Positions 18,211 through 27,910 are shown, counted from the first letter of the stretch. The stretch is DNA of 64,000 nucleotides from Agrilactobacillus yilanensis (GCF_003946725.1 NZ_RHOY01000007.1:58399-122398); one strand, 5' to 3'. Numbers and translations: made by a program. Notes: generated by a model not told the origin, from the letters alone.

Positions 18211-19587
18211 TTATGCCCGTCCTATTTGAATATTTTTCTGTACGTCTTCGATAAACCGGTCGCCCCGTTCTTCAAAGGTATGAAATTGATCCCAACTTGC
18301 TGCTGCCGGTGATAATAATAAAACATCCCCTGCCGTTACTATGGCCATTGCTGCTTTGACGGCTTCATCTAACGTATCCAAAACTTCGATTTGCGCTACG
18401 CCAGCAGCTTTCAGCGATTTAGCCATCAGCTGTTTCGTTTCACCGTAGACCACCGCTGCTTTGACATGGGCTTTAAATAACGGTTCCAGTGGTTCAAAGG
18501 TAAAGCCCCGATCTAAACCGCCGCCAATTAAAACAATTGGCTGTTTAAAGCTCTTTAAGGCGACTTCAGTTGCTTCCATATTCGTGGCCTTAGAGTCATT
18601 ATAAATTCGAACACCTTGCCATTCTTCGACAAACTGCATCCGATGTTTCACACCGCTAAAGGTTTCTAGAACTTTAACAATGGCTGCATTTTCAACTTGC
18701 ATCAGCTTAGCAACGGCAATTGCAGCCAAGGCGTTTTCCACATTATGTGCGCCAGGGATTTTGATTTGATCAGCAGCCATAATATATTCGCCTTTAAAAT
18801 AGAGTTTTCCATCTAATTCATAGGCCCCCGCTTTTGATTTGGCCAATCGAGAAAATGGCACAATCTGGGCGTTACTTCTTTGACTTAAATTCTGCCACTC
18901 TGCTTCGTCCCAGTTCACAACAAAATAGTCAGCGGCGGTTTGATTTTTAGTAATATTCATTTTGGCGTTTATATAGTTTTCTCGAGTGCCATGATAATCT
19001 AAGTGCGCTTCATAAATATTAGTCAGCACTGCAATATGCGGCTGCATTGCGGCTACCCCTAATAATTGAAAACTAGATAATTCCGTGACCATCACATCAG
19101 CTGGTGTGACTTTTTCAGCAACTTCAGAGGCTGGAATACCGATATTACCAGCTAAATAAGCTTTTGGTGCGGTTTTATCTGCGTTTAGCATGTCCGCAAT
19201 TAACGTTGTTGTTGTCGTTTTCCCATTGGAACCAGTGACGCCAATCATTGGTGCTTCACTGACTTCATAAGCCAATTCTGGTTCTGTAATAATTTTAATT
19301 TTTCTAGCAATGGCCTTTTGCACCATGGGGTTTGTATAAGGAATCCCCGGATTTTTGACCATTACCTTAAAGTCTTCATCTAAAAGCTCTAAAGGATGAC
19401 CGCCAGTGATTACACGAATGCCTTCATCTAGTAATGTTTGTGCATCTGGATTTTCTTCAAAAGGCTTGACATCATTAACTGTCACCAATGCCCCTAACCG
19501 TTTCAAAAGCTGTGCGGCATGCACCCCACTTTTAGCCAAACCTAAAACTAATACCTTTTGATTCTCATACGTTGTAATCTTTTTCAT
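18211..19587 (-). CDS. murD: UDP-MurNAc-L-alanine:D-glutamate ligase
   Basis: Adds D-Glu to UDP-MurNAc-L-Ala in the cytoplasm. It has an N-terminal Rossmann-like domain with [10 protein letters not shown], the ATP-binding [15 protein letters not shown] (about residues 115-129), and the C-terminal ligase domain with [12 protein letters not shown] and a HRMQFV motif. The 458-residue length is as expected. It lies between mraY and murG. murC and murE are not in this cluster, which is usual for lactobacilli. Confidence 0.98.
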   Translation of the reverse strand: MKKITTYENQKVLVLGLAKSGVHAAQLLKRLGALVTVNDVKPFEENPDAQTLLDEGIRVITGGHPLELLDEDFKVMVKNPGIPYTNPMVQKAIARKIKIITEPELAYEVSEAPMIGVTGSNGKTTTTTLIADMLNADKTAPKAYLAGNIGIPASEVAEKVTPADVMVTELSSFQLLGVAAMQPHIAVLTNIYEAHLDYHGTRENYINAKMNITKNQTAADYFVVNWDEAEWQNLSQRSNAQIVPFSRLAKSKAGAYELDGKLYFKGEYIMAADQIKIPGAHNVENALAAIAVAKLMQVENAAIVKVLETFSGVKHRMQFVEEWQGVRIYNDSKATNMEATEVALKSFKQPIVLIGGGLDRGFTFEPLEPLFKAHVKAAVVYGETKQLMAKSLKAAGVAQIEVLDTLDEAVKAAMAIVTAGDVLLLSPAAASWDQFHTFEERGDRFIEDVQKNIQIGRA

Positions 19588-19608
19588 GATCTAACTTCCT
19601 TAATTGAA

Positions 19609-20574
19609 TTATAAAAATAGGCTCAAATAAATAATAGCGCAAACTAGACCGGTACTCCAGAATGTGATAACAACCCGCCATTCTGACCAGCCCATCATTT
19701 CAAAGTGATGATGAATCGGTGTCATTTTAAAAATACGTTTGCCGGTTAATTTAAACGAGGCCACTTGCAAAATAACACTGGCTGTTTCCAGCACAAAAAC
19801 TAAACCGATCAATAATAAGGACCATTCACGATGTAATAAAATTGAAATGGCAGCTAATACCCCACCAATCGCTAGTGAACCCACATCCCCCATAAAAATT
19901 TTAGCAGGTTTGTGATTGAAGATTAAAAAGGCGGCTAAACCGCCAATAAAGGCTAAGGTTAAGACTAAAATATCATATTGCTGTTGCTGATAAGCAATCA
20001 CGCCATAAGTCATAAACGCGATAATACTTAGCCCACCAACAAGGCCGTCTAAGCCATCTGTCAAATTGACCGCATTGGAGAAACCCACCAGCCAAAATAA
20101 AACAAATAAAATATACAGCCAATTCGCAGAAATCATTCCAAGGCCTGGAATAAACAAGCTATGCTCAAATCGATCCATATAAAAGACAGCTAAAAAGATG
20201 ACACCACCAGCAATTTGGGCTAAAAATTTCTGCCAAGCTTTTAAGCCCATATTCCGCTTTTTAAAAATCTTGACACTGTCATCCAAAAAGCCCACTAATC
20301 CATAAAGGACTAAGATGAACAATGTAATTAACAAACTATGGGTTAATTGTTTGGTCCAAATACCAATGATGATACTGACAATCACGGCAACGATTAAAAA
20401 GGCCACACCACCCATTGTTGGCGTTCCAGACTTTTTTTCATGCCATTTAGGCCCTTCTTCTCGAATCATTTGGCCTTCTTTATGACGTCTAAAATAAGTA
20501 ATCAGCCGTGGCATTATTAAAACGGTTAAAATAAACGCCGATAAAATTGTGATAATGATCTGTAAACTATTCAT
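19609..20574 (-). CDS. mraY: Phospho-MurNAc-pentapeptide transferase
   Basis: Makes lipid I from UDP-MurNAc-pentapeptide and undecaprenyl phosphate. It is an integral membrane enzyme of 321 residues with about 10 membrane segments. Family motifs are visible: GTPTMGG in the first loop, LTDGLDGL with the catalytic Asp, FMGDVGS and the PIHHHFE loop. The 69-base gap from pbp2B holds a GC-rich inverted segment that may fold but lacks a convincing T tract. Confidence 0.98.
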   Translation of the reverse strand: MNSLQIIITILSAFILTVLIMPRLITYFRRHKEGQMIREEGPKWHEKKSGTPTMGGVAFLIVAVIVSIIIGIWTKQLTHSLLITLFILVLYGLVGFLDDSVKIFKKRNMGLKAWQKFLAQIAGGVIFLAVFYMDRFEHSLFIPGLGMISANWLYILFVLFWLVGFSNAVNLTDGLDGLVGGLSIIAFMTYGVIAYQQQQYDILVLTLAFIGGLAAFLIFNHKPAKIFMGDVGSLAIGGVLAAISILLHREWSLLLIGLVFVLETASVILQVASFKLTGKRIFKMTPIHHHFEMMGWSEWRVVITFWSTGLVCAIIYLSLFL

Positions 20575-20643
20575 AAATCTATAAAATCTCCTTTTTTAAA
20601 GGGGAGGTAATGCTTTGCCCCAACCTCATTTAGATAATTTTGA

Positions 20644-22815
20644 TCAATTTTTAGAAGCCAATTTTACAGTTAACTTACTTGTACTGTTTAATAGCTGATT
20701 TTCAGCAACGCTTTGTTTCACCACATAGCCGTCACCTTTGAATTTAACTTTAATACCGCTAATCTCAGCCAATTTTAAAACATCATTTTTTGACCAGCCT
20801 TTAATATTTGGCATTGTCATCGCCCCATTGGTCAATAACACGGCCCGTTGCCCAGATAAAACATGTTCCTTAGCCAATGGCAATTGCTGAACAATTTTGT
20901 TGCCGGAACCTACCAGGCTATAAGTCAAGCCTCCATCTTCTAGGGTTTGTTTGGCACTCTCAACAGATTGCCCGGTTAAATTTGGCATTTCTGAAGTCTT
21001 CACATTTGCCACGCTAGCCCCAGTACTATATTCTAAGGCGCGTTTCAAAATCGGATTAAATGCACTGGATAAAATTGTTTCCGCTGGTGCCGTCATTTTT
21101 TGCGGCTGACGGACAGTGATGTATAAAATATATTTTGGATTGTCAATCGGCGCCATCCCAACGACTGAGAAAATATAATTATTATTACCAGTGAGATAAC
21201 CTGATCCTGTTCCAGAAGCAATTTGTGCAGTCCCTGTTTTGACCCCAATTTCGTAGCCTGGAATCGCATAACTTTGCCCAGTACCATAAGTTTGGTTGAT
21301 GACATCTTTCATCTCATTACGCACTTGTGTGGCCGTGCTCTTGGAAATGGGATGGCCCACCACTTCTGTTTTTTCTTTTTGAACTTTTCCTGTACTGGAA
21401 TTACTGATTTCCGATACGATTTGCGGTTTCACCATTTTACCGTTATTGGCAACTGCCGAAAAGGCCTGCATCATTTGAACAGCGGTCACATTAACCCCTT
21501 GACCAAACGCGGTTGTTGCTCGATCCACAGCTCTAGTATAGGCAATGCTGCCGGCAGATTCACCAGGCAAGTTAATCCCGGTCTTTTTACCAATACCAAA
21601 ATTTGTTAAATATTTCTTCCAAGTTTTAGCACCCATCTGCTGCTCCATTTTCACGAACCCAACGTTACTGGAGCGGGCAAAGGCTTGCCCAAATGGGATG
21701 CTACCCCAACCAGAAGTATTCCAATCTTTAATAATACTACCGTCGACATTCACACTGCCAGATTGATAATAAGCATTTGGCATGTAATTACCAGAATCAA
21801 TTGATGCACTTAAACTTAGCAATTTCATTACAGAACCAGGCTCATACGTATCTTGAACTAAAGCATTACGCCAAGAATTATTCAGGCCGACCTTAGTACT
21901 CGGATTAAAAGTCGGCCGTTGCGTAGCGGCTAAAATTTTACCATTTTTAGCATTCATTAAAATGGCGGTCATACTCGTCGGCGCATACGTATCTGCCACT
22001 TCACTAACGACAGATTCCATATACGACTGCAATCGAGCATCTAATGTTAACGTCACATCCGAGCCATTAACTGCTTTTTTCACAACTGTCTGAGAATTAG
22101 GCAGTTCATAGCCAAAAGAATCTGTCTTAAATTGCCGATAACCATTTTTCCCCGTTAAAATATTATTAAAATAGTTTTCGATGCCCATCACACCGGTCAA
22201 TGTACCGCTGCTGGCAGAATCACTGTTATCCGTTTGGGCAAGTCCAACAATATTTGAAGCAAAATTACCGTTAGGATAAAGCCGAGAAACGCTCTTAGTG
22301 AAATAAATACCTGGTAAATTCTTAGCATCAATTTCTTTTTTGACTTCCAGGCTTAATCCTTTACCGGCATTACCAAACTCAACTTGATAAGCCCCACTTT
22401 TTTGATCATTTAACACCGCATAAATTTTAGCTTCGCTTAAAGGAATATAGCGGCTCAAAACTTTGGCCGTTTTACGTTTGTTAGTCACATATAACGGTTT
22501 ATTGTCGGTGGAAACATGATTCTTATCAATAACTGCATAAAGATTATAGACATTAGAATCTTCTGCAATAATATTGTGATTACTGTCGTATATTTTCCCA
22601 CGAACGGCCGTTAAACGCCGATCACGATTATACTTCGTTTCTGTTTTTTTAGAGAGATTGACATTGTTCAACTTTCCAGAGCTAACAATATATGAAAAGC
22701 GACCAATGAATACGAAAAAAAGCCCCACAACTAATACTAGTAGGACTGCACCAAATAACTTTCGATTTCTACGGATACGACTAGATTTATGTAATTTTTT
22801 TGGAGATTTACTCAT
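20644..22815 (-). CDS. pbp2B: Septal transpeptidase, class B PBP with PASTA domains (FtsI/Pbp2B)
   Basis: Cross-links septal peptidoglycan outside the membrane. The N-terminal membrane segment (about 19-42) is followed by a dimerisation domain (60-240) and the transpeptidase domain: catalytic Ser in YEPGSVMKLLS (about residue 320), SSN in the 380 region, KTGTAQ near 530. Two C-terminal PASTA repeats follow (MPNLTGQSVESAKQTL and MPNIKGWSKNDVLKL). It overlaps the ftsL stop by four bases (ATGA). The 723-residue length suits a PASTA-bearing Pbp2B. Confidence 0.95.
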   Translation of the reverse strand: MSKSPKKLHKSSRIRRNRKLFGAVLLVLVVGLFFVFIGRFSYIVSSGKLNNVNLSKKTETKYNRDRRLTAVRGKIYDSNHNIIAEDSNVYNLYAVIDKNHVSTDNKPLYVTNKRKTAKVLSRYIPLSEAKIYAVLNDQKSGAYQVEFGNAGKGLSLEVKKEIDAKNLPGIYFTKSVSRLYPNGNFASNIVGLAQTDNSDSASSGTLTGVMGIENYFNNILTGKNGYRQFKTDSFGYELPNSQTVVKKAVNGSDVTLTLDARLQSYMESVVSEVADTYAPTSMTAILMNAKNGKILAATQRPTFNPSTKVGLNNSWRNALVQDTYEPGSVMKLLSLSASIDSGNYMPNAYYQSGSVNVDGSIIKDWNTSGWGSIPFGQAFARSSNVGFVKMEQQMGAKTWKKYLTNFGIGKKTGINLPGESAGSIAYTRAVDRATTAFGQGVNVTAVQMMQAFSAVANNGKMVKPQIVSEISNSSTGKVQKEKTEVVGHPISKSTATQVRNEMKDVINQTYGTGQSYAIPGYEIGVKTGTAQIASGTGSGYLTGNNNYIFSVVGMAPIDNPKYILYITVRQPQKMTAPAETILSSAFNPILKRALEYSTGASVANVKTSEMPNLTGQSVESAKQTLEDGGLTYSLVGSGNKIVQQLPLAKEHVLSGQRAVLLTNGAMTMPNIKGWSKNDVLKLAEISGIKVKFKGDGYVVKQSVAENQLLNSTSKLTVKLASKN

Positions 22816-23192
22816 TTCGAAATATTCCTTACAGATTCTTCATTAAAAGTTAAGCCATGCTTTTTAGCAAAGGCTTGTAGTCGATCTGAACTGTTTAACG
22901 TGCCAATTTCTTGCTTTAAATCTGCATTTTTAGTCTTTAAGTCAGAAACTGCAGTGTTCACACTTTGTAAATTGCGTTGGGCTGTCCCAACTGCGATTTT
23001 AGCACTCACTAAACTAATCATGAGGCCGATCACAATTAAACCGCCAACCACCATTGCTAGGCGCTCAAAAAGCGATAACGGTACCTTGGCACCCGCCGCT
23101 TTTGGATTATTCTCAATTTGGGGCTGCTGTTGCGGTTGCTCAGGCTGTAACACCTGTGCTTCATTGTAATTTTGTTTCGCAGTATTGTCCAT
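22812..23192 (-). CDS. ftsL: Cell division protein FtsL
   Basis: A 126-residue bitopic protein. The cytoplasmic N terminus is Gln/Pro-rich (about 1-38), the membrane segment is LAMVVGGLIVIGLMISLVSA (about 46-65), and a heptad-type coiled coil follows (70-110). It stabilises DivIB and activates FtsW/PBP. Sequence conservation in this family is low, so the call rests on size, topology and position between rsmH and pbp2B, with a four-base overlap with the latter. Confidence 0.9.
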   Translation of the reverse strand: MDNTAKQNYNEAQVLQPEQPQQQPQIENNPKAAGAKVPLSLFERLAMVVGGLIVIGLMISLVSAKIAVGTAQRNLQSVNTAVSDLKTKNADLKQEIGTLNSSDRLQAFAKKHGLTFNEESVRNISK

Positions 23193-23222
23193 TGCCTTTC
23201 ACACTCCATGATTAATCACATT

Positions 23223-24164
23223 TTAATTTTTTTCGGCAACCCGTAATCGAGCGCTATGTGCGCGATGATTTTGAGTTAGCTCATCTTCTGCTGGCATAAT
23301 TGGTTTTCTAGTAATCATTTTTAATTCTGGCTGCAGATCATCTGGAATAACGGGCAGGCCCTTAGGTAATTCTGGCAAACGTGACCGTTTTTTAAACGCA
23401 TCTGCGACAATCCGATCTTCTAAAGATTGGAAGGTAATCGCCGAAATTCGGCCGCCTTGATTTAACAAATCAATGGCTTGTTCTAAAGAGCTTTCTAATA
23501 CCGCCATTTCATCATTGACTGCAATTCTTAATGCTTGAAAAGTCCGTTTTGCAGGATGCCCACCCGTACGGCGAGTCGCTGCTGGAATTGCATTTTTGAC
23601 TATTTCTGCTAATTCTGTGGTTGTCGTTATCGCCTGTTCTGTTCGATATTTTTCAATAGCCCGGGCAATGCGCTTAGCAAAGCGTTCTTCCCCATAACGG
23701 GCAATAATCCGTTGCAGATCATTAAATGACCACTCATTAACAATCGTCTTAGCTGTCAAAGCCTGGCGTTGATCCATACGCATATCTAACGGTGCTTCTA
23801 AACGATAACTAAAGCCTCTTTGCGCCACGTCCAATTGAGGTGATGAAACACCTAAATCATAAACAATACCGTCAATACCAGTGACCCCAACATTGGCTAA
23901 GGCGCTTTTTAAATTTGCAAAATTTGTTTGCATGAGTACTAACTGTCCAGCGGCAATCGGTGCCGCTAAATTCTGTTGCGCATTGGTAATGGCTGTTTGA
24001 TCCTGATCAAATGCATAAAGCCGACCGCCTTTTAACGCGTTTAAAATCAAACTCGTATGCCCCGCACCACCTAATGTTGCATCAACGTAGATACCTTCAG
24101 GATCAATATTTAACATTTCAATTGCTTCTTCTAATAATACTGTTTTATGTTTAAATTCAGTCAT
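23223..24164 (-). CDS. rsmH: 16S rRNA (cytosine-1402-N4)-methyltransferase
   Basis: Methylates C1402 of 16S rRNA near the ribosomal P site. The 313-residue protein begins with [13 protein letters not shown], followed by the SAM-binding [13 protein letters not shown] (about residues 27-39), [10 protein letters not shown] and the C-terminal [10 protein letters not shown] (typically SFHSLEDR, His replaced by Gln here). It lies directly after mraZ, as in almost all bacteria. Confidence 0.97.
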   Translation of the reverse strand: MTEFKHKTVLLEEAIEMLNIDPEGIYVDATLGGAGHTSLILNALKGGRLYAFDQDQTAITNAQQNLAAPIAAGQLVLMQTNFANLKSALANVGVTGIDGIVYDLGVSSPQLDVAQRGFSYRLEAPLDMRMDQRQALTAKTIVNEWSFNDLQRIIARYGEERFAKRIARAIEKYRTEQAITTTTELAEIVKNAIPAATRRTGGHPAKRTFQALRIAVNDEMAVLESSLEQAIDLLNQGGRISAITFQSLEDRIVADAFKKRSRLPELPKGLPVIPDDLQPELKMITRKPIMPAEDELTQNHRAHSARLRVAEKN

Positions 24165-24179
24165 CTTTCACCCATCACT

Positions 24180-24611
24180 TCAAAAATCAAGATCCATTAA
24201 ATTTTCTGCTGTTTCATCAAAATCTGTAACCATTTCTTCGTCAAATTCGGCCCACTTTGTATCGCTCCAAATTTCGATGCGATTGGCAACACCAATTAAA
24301 ACACAGGCTTTATCTAAGTCGGCATAAGTCATTAAAGACTTGGGAATATTAATGCGACCTTGTTTATCAAATGTCATTTCAGCGGCAGCGGCATAAAAGA
24401 AACGCACAAAACGTCTAGAATCCTTTTTCGTCAGCGGCAGTTGCGCCAACTTTGTTTCTAATTTTGCCCAAGCTGTCATAGGATAACCAAATAAGCACCC
24501 ATCTAAACCTCGTGTTAAAACAAATTCTGTACCAAGTTCTTGACGAAATTTAGCGGGAATAATCAAACGGCCTTTTGCATCTAAATTGTGGTGATATTCC
24601 CCTAATAGCAC
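24180..24611 (-). CDS. mraZ: Transcriptional regulator MraZ
   Basis: An AbrB-like DNA-binding protein that represses the dcw operon, including itself. Two SpoVT/AbrB-like halves are seen, each with a DAKGR or DKQGR motif ([16 protein letters not shown] and [13 protein letters not shown]). The GTG at 24611 follows AAGGGG with eight bases and gives [15 protein letters not shown], the family N terminus, for 143 residues; a GTG three codons earlier is too close to that site. A three-copy MraZ box lies 30-60 bases upstream. Confidence 0.95.
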   Translation of the reverse strand: MLLGEYHHNLDAKGRLIIPAKFRQELGTEFVLTRGLDGCLFGYPMTAWAKLETKLAQLPLTKKDSRRFVRFFYAAAAEMTFDKQGRINIPKSLMTYADLDKACVLIGVANRIEIWSDTKWAEFDEEMVTDFDETAENLMDLDF

Positions 24612-24642
24612 CGCTGACACCCCTTATGTACTCATATTTCTA

Positions 24643-24672
24643 AGTCTACCACAATCCCCCACCGTCTACCAC
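24643..24672 (-). promoter_or_regulatory. MraZ box: three direct 10-base repeats
   Basis: Minus strand: GTGGTAGACG, GTGGGGGATT and GTGGTAGACT stand head to tail with an exact 10-base period (24672-24663, 24662-24653, 24652-24643). Direct repeats with a conserved 4-5 base core spaced one helical turn apart are the known MraZ operator layout, so autorepression of the dcw operon is expected. Confidence 0.85.
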
Positions 24673-24700
24673 AGAATTCCCTTTCAAATCCCTTAAGATT

Positions 24701-24746
24701 TAAAAAAAAATAATAATATCTGACCTAATTATCAGATATTATTACG
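24701..24746 (-). terminator. Terminator after the DUF3397-like gene
   Basis: Perfect 13-pair stem, TAATAATATCTGA (24711-24723) with its complement at 24732-24744, followed on the minus strand by a T9 tract. It insulates the dcw operon from the gene before it. Confidence 0.9.
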
Positions 24747-24798
24747 TCTCAATTCTATTTTAATATATTTACGGTACCAATTCTGTCTAAAAATAACT

Positions 24799-25158
24799 TT
24801 AAATGTTCGAAATTTGGGTGCCGATAACGAGTATAATAAAGCCAACATACCAGCATAAACTCAAAATAAAGATCAACCGCCACAACGTTTTGAAAAATCG
24901 CGGCAACAGTAATTCATGATCTCTAATCGCTGAAAAGATAGCTAGACCAATGGCCATCAACAAAATCACTAAGATCATCACTTCAATCATAGATAGTTGT
25001 CCATGGCCTAAACTAATCAGCTGTACCCCCGCTATTAAAAACGGCGGTAAAAAATCAACTGTTTTAACATGCGTTAAATTTTTAAAAATCTTTTTTAAAC
25101 CCATACTGATGATTAAACCAATCATTGGTATTAGGATGCCTAAACTAATTAATTTCAC
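24799..25158 (-). CDS. DUF3397-like small integral membrane protein
   Basis: A 119-residue protein with about four hydrophobic segments (residues 3-20, 38-50, 58-78, 93-113) and a conserved-looking DFLPPFLIAG loop, which I associate with the DUF3397 family commonly found beside mraZ in lactobacilli and enterococci. The start is GTG, eight bases after GAGGAG. It is followed by a strong terminator and is divergent from the DUF4044-like gene. No function is known. Confidence 0.75.
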   Translation of the reverse strand: MKLISLGILIPMIGLIISMGLKKIFKNLTHVKTVDFLPPFLIAGVQLISLGHGQLSMIEVMILVILLMAIGLAIFSAIRDHELLLPRFFKTLWRLIFILSLCWYVGFIILVIGTQISNI

Positions 25159-25180
25159 AAAATAATGCTCCTCATTTTTT

Positions 25181-25209
25181 TTGCATTCTTACCATTAATA
25201 TAGTAAACT
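25181..25209 (+). promoter_or_regulatory. Predicted promoter of the 42-residue membrane peptide gene
   Basis: TTGCAT (25181-25186) and TAAACT (25204-25209) with a 17-base spacer, 31 bases before the small gene's ATG. Confidence 0.55.
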
Positions 25210-25240
25210 ATCAAGCGTAATTTCGACAAGGTGGTCAACG

Positions 25241-25369
25241 ATGAAAAAAGAAAAAAAACAAGAGAAAAGTACTTTCTCAAAAATCACTAAAGGTGTTATC
25301 TGGGCGATGTTAATCATCATGCTGGGCAGTGTTATTATTAGCGCAGCCGTTCAATTAATGTCTTCTTAA
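25241..25369 (+). CDS. DUF4044-like 42-residue membrane protein
   Basis: A short gene missed by length cut-offs. It encodes 42 residues: a very basic N terminus (MKKEKKQEKSTFSKITKG) and one membrane segment (about 19-38, WAMLIIMLGSVIISAAVQLM). AAGGTGG lies six bases before the ATG and a promoter-like pair sits upstream. Tiny proteins of this form (DUF4044) next to the DUF3397/mraZ locus are typical of lactobacilli. A role in the envelope or divisome is inferred only from position. Confidence 0.8.
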   Translation: MKKEKKQEKSTFSKITKGVIWAMLIIMLGSVIISAAVQLMSS

Positions 25370-25433
25370 TTTAATTTTTCAAGTGCTTGATTTAACTTAA
25401 ATTGGCCAGATTGAAAAAAATAATATTTTTAGT

Positions 25434-25505
25434 GCATCAACCGTAAAAGGTGACTTTATGCTGAGATCAACACGCGTCAGTTAGCGTTTTGATCTTTTTA
25501 TTTTC
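25434..25505 (+). ncRNA. Possible small RNA or attenuator: two tandem hairpins with T tract
   Basis: A hairpin, GCATCAACC...GGTG...ATGC (25434-25461), runs straight into an intrinsic terminator: GATCAA/TTGATC and ACGC/GCGT (25465-25494) plus T5. A TAATAT (25421-25426) lies right in front, so a 70-nt independent transcript is possible. Otherwise it is the decorated terminator of the DUF4044-like gene. The CTGAGA it contains is not accompanied by other TPP-riboswitch elements. Confidence 0.4.
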
Positions 25506-25545
25506 TATTTTTTAATGAATCTCAGAATTTTTTTAGAATTTGAAA

Positions 25546-25574
25546 TTGATATACCTACGTTTTTTTGATATTCT
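25546..25574 (+). promoter_or_regulatory. Predicted promoter of aspartokinase
   Basis: TTGATA (25546-25551), 17-base spacer, TATTCT (25569-25574). The implied leader of about 45 bases is too short for a lysine riboswitch. Confidence 0.6.
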
Positions 25575-25627
25575 AAAGAACAGATTAGAATAAACAAAGT
25601 ATTTAATAAAAATGTGAGGCTAAAATC

Positions 25628-27013
25628 ATGAAAGTTGCAAAATTTGGCGGTAGTTCTTTAGCAAGTGGCGGACAGCTACAAAAAGTAATTGATATTGTAA
25701 AGGCTGATCCTAACCGGAAAATCATCGTGGTTTCGGCTCCCGGTAAACGTAATAAAGAAGATACAAAAGTGACTGACTTATTAATTAAATATTGTAATGT
25801 GATTATTAATGACGGTGACGTTACCGGTATTCAAGATAAAATTATTCGGCGGTATCAATCCATCGCAGGTCATTTTGGTGTGCCTTTAGAAAACATTGCC
25901 GATATTGAAATTGGTATTCGGCAGTTAGCCACACAGGTTTTTCCAAATCGATCTTATCAAATGGCTGCTTTTAAAGCGGCGGGTGAAAATAATAATGCCA
26001 AATTAGTAGCGGCGGTATTTAACCACGAGGGCATCAAAGCCCACTATATGGATCCGTTAAAAATTGGGCTTCGGGTGACAGATGTGGCTAATGATGCGCA
26101 GATTTTACCTAGCAGCTATCAAAAGTTGGCTCGATTATCTGAATATACAGATACGCTGGTTATTCCCGGTTTCTTTGGTTATAACGCCAAAAATAATATT
26201 TGTACATTTTCTAGAGGTGGTTCAGATATTACAGGCGCCATCGTTGCTAAGGCAGTGGCTGCCGAGCGTTATGAAAACTTTACCGACGTGGATGCCATTT
26301 ATGCAGCAAATCCTAATGTTGTTGAGAACCCCCGTAAAATTACCCACCTGACCTTTAGAGAAATGCGGGAATTAGCCTATGCTGGTTTTTCAGTTTTCCA
26401 TGATGAGGCCTTAATTCCAGCTATTGAAGGTAAAATTCCAGTTGTTGTAAAAAATACAAATCATCCTAATTTACCTGGAACTTTGATCTCTGAAACAAAG
26501 GAAATTGATTACGATAATGTTGTTTCTGGGATTGCCAGTGATGACGGTTTTACCGGGATTTATATTCGAAAATATTTAATGGACCGACAAGTTGGGTTCA
26601 CTTTAAAAATCTTACAAGTTTTGGCTGATTTAAATATTTCTTATGAACATATGCCTTCAGGGATCGATGATTTAACCGTCATCATTCGCAGCAACCAATT
26701 AACCCCTGAATTAGAGGCGCTGGTGCAAGAACGCATCGAAGCAGCGATTCAACCAGATGATTTTCAAATCGAGCATGACTATGCCATGGTGATGATTGTT
26801 GGTGAAGGAATTAAGGATCGCGTAGGGACTATGGCCGCCGCTACAGCTAGTGTTGCCATAGCTGGTGTTTCTATTGTCATGGTCAACCACGGTGCCTCAC
26901 CTGTTTCTATTACCATTGGTGTCCGTAAAGAAGATGCAGATTTAGCTGTTAAAAGTTTATATAGGACTTTCGTAAATCATGAAACAGTTCATCTAACAAA
27001 TCTAATTGATTAA
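25628..27013 (+). CDS. lysC: Aspartate kinase
   Basis: Phosphorylates aspartate, the first step to diaminopimelate, lysine, threonine and methionine. The 461-residue protein starts KVAKFGGSSLA (kinase phosphate loop) and has the central FSRGGSDITGA (about residues 196-206) and FTDVDAIYAANP motifs. The C-terminal third (about 310-461) holds two ACT domains for allosteric control. It appears monocistronic: its own promoter lies upstream and a strong terminator follows. No T-box or L-box was found, so which amino acid feeds back on it cannot be read from the DNA. Confidence 0.95.
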   Translation: MKVAKFGGSSLASGGQLQKVIDIVKADPNRKIIVVSAPGKRNKEDTKVTDLLIKYCNVIINDGDVTGIQDKIIRRYQSIAGHFGVPLENIADIEIGIRQLATQVFPNRSYQMAAFKAAGENNNAKLVAAVFNHEGIKAHYMDPLKIGLRVTDVANDAQILPSSYQKLARLSEYTDTLVIPGFFGYNAKNNICTFSRGGSDITGAIVAKAVAAERYENFTDVDAIYAANPNVVENPRKITHLTFREMRELAYAGFSVFHDEALIPAIEGKIPVVVKNTNHPNLPGTLISETKEIDYDNVVSGIASDDGFTGIYIRKYLMDRQVGFTLKILQVLADLNISYEHMPSGIDDLTVIIRSNQLTPELEALVQERIEAAIQPDDFQIEHDYAMVMIVGEGIKDRVGTMAAATASVAIAGVSIVMVNHGASPVSITIGVRKEDADLAVKSLYRTFVNHETVHLTNLID

Positions 27014-27021
27014 ATTATTTT

Positions 27022-27072
27022 AAAAAATAGATCTGAAACCCTTTAATTAAGGTATTTCAGATCTATTTTTAT
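27022..27072 (+). terminator. Bidirectional terminator between lysC and the ABC operon
   Basis: AAAAATAGATCTGAAA pairs with TTTCAGATCTATTTTT across a 16-base loop. A and T tracts flank it on both sides, so it can serve both convergent transcripts. Confidence 0.9.
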
Positions 27073-27079
27073 GTCCAAA

Positions 27080-27907
27080 TTATTTGATCGGCACCGTTTC
27101 GTTCGCACCAAACCATTTTTGACTAATTTTTTGAATCGTGCCATCTTCATAAAGCTCTTTTAAAGCACCATCAATTTTTGCTTTTAATTCTGTATCGCTT
27201 TTGCGCATCCCCACCGCAAAGTGTTCGTTTTCAAATTCCCCAGGATTCGTTTCATAAGCACTACTGTCTTTTTGATGGGCAATATAATAATCTGCATACA
27301 CCCGATCAATCAAAAGGCCTTGAATCCGACCAGCATTTAAATCAATAAAAGCTTCATTAAAGTTTTCATATAAAATTGGTGTTTTATCTTTGATCGAGTT
27401 CTTCAGCAAAGCAGGTTGACCATCTAAATCCGACTGTCCCGAAGAACCATTTTGAACCCCTAAAACTTTACCTTTCATCCCCGCAAAACCATCAATTTTA
27501 TTTTTCTTTAAAGTTACTAAAATCTGACGATTATTTAAATAAGTTTCACTGAATAGAACTTTCTTTTGCCGTTCAGAATTAATGGTATACCCATTCCAAA
27601 TCAAGTCAATGGTATGGTTTTTAAGTTCCGTTTCCTTCATATTCCAATCAATCGTTTGAAAGTCCATCTTTAGATTTAATTTCTTCCCAACAGCTCGGGC
27701 CAGATCAATATCAAAGCCTTTTAAAGTCCCGTTTTTAGCTCTGAAACCCATCGGTACAAAACTATCATCTAAGCCGACGATAATTTTACCCCGTTTTTGC
27801 AAACTAGACCAGCTGTCTTTATTGTTATCTACTCGACCGCAGCTCGTTAACGTTACAACAACCGCCAGCCCTAGCAGTAAACAAATTACCCTTCTTAAAC
27901 GTTTCAT
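27080..27907 (-). CDS. Polar amino-acid ABC transporter, substrate-binding lipoprotein
   Basis: The extracellular ligand-binding component of a HisJ/GlnH-type importer. The signal peptide ends in a lipobox LTSC with Cys at position 23. The mature protein has the SBP_bac_3 pattern: GKIIVGLDDSFVPMGFR, GFDIDLARAVGKKL and FNEAFIDLNAGRIQGLLIDR. The length is 275 residues. It is last in a permease-ATPase-SBP operon behind a T-box whose specifier looks like His. Histidine is the favoured substrate by inference; Arg, Lys or Gln relatives look alike. Confidence 0.9.
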   Translation of the reverse strand: MKRLRRVICLLLGLAVVVTLTSCGRVDNNKDSWSSLQKRGKIIVGLDDSFVPMGFRAKNGTLKGFDIDLARAVGKKLNLKMDFQTIDWNMKETELKNHTIDLIWNGYTINSERQKKVLFSETYLNNRQILVTLKKNKIDGFAGMKGKVLGVQNGSSGQSDLDGQPALLKNSIKDKTPILYENFNEAFIDLNAGRIQGLLIDRVYADYYIAHQKDSSAYETNPGEFENEHFAVGMRKSDTELKAKIDGALKELYEDGTIQKISQKWFGANETVPIK

Positions 27908-27910
27908 AAC

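Noticed and set aside
24643..24672. CRISPR-like repeats before mraZ
   Set aside because: The units are 10 bases, contiguous and without spacers; they fit the MraZ operator.
25434..25505. TPP riboswitch suggested by CTGAGA near 25461
   Set aside because: The second conserved half (ACCUGAU...) and the other pairing elements are missing, and the downstream gene is aspartokinase with its own later promoter.
25370..25627. Lysine riboswitch (L-box) before aspartokinase
   Set aside because: The predicted transcription start leaves only about 45 untranslated bases, and none of the L-box sequence blocks is visible.
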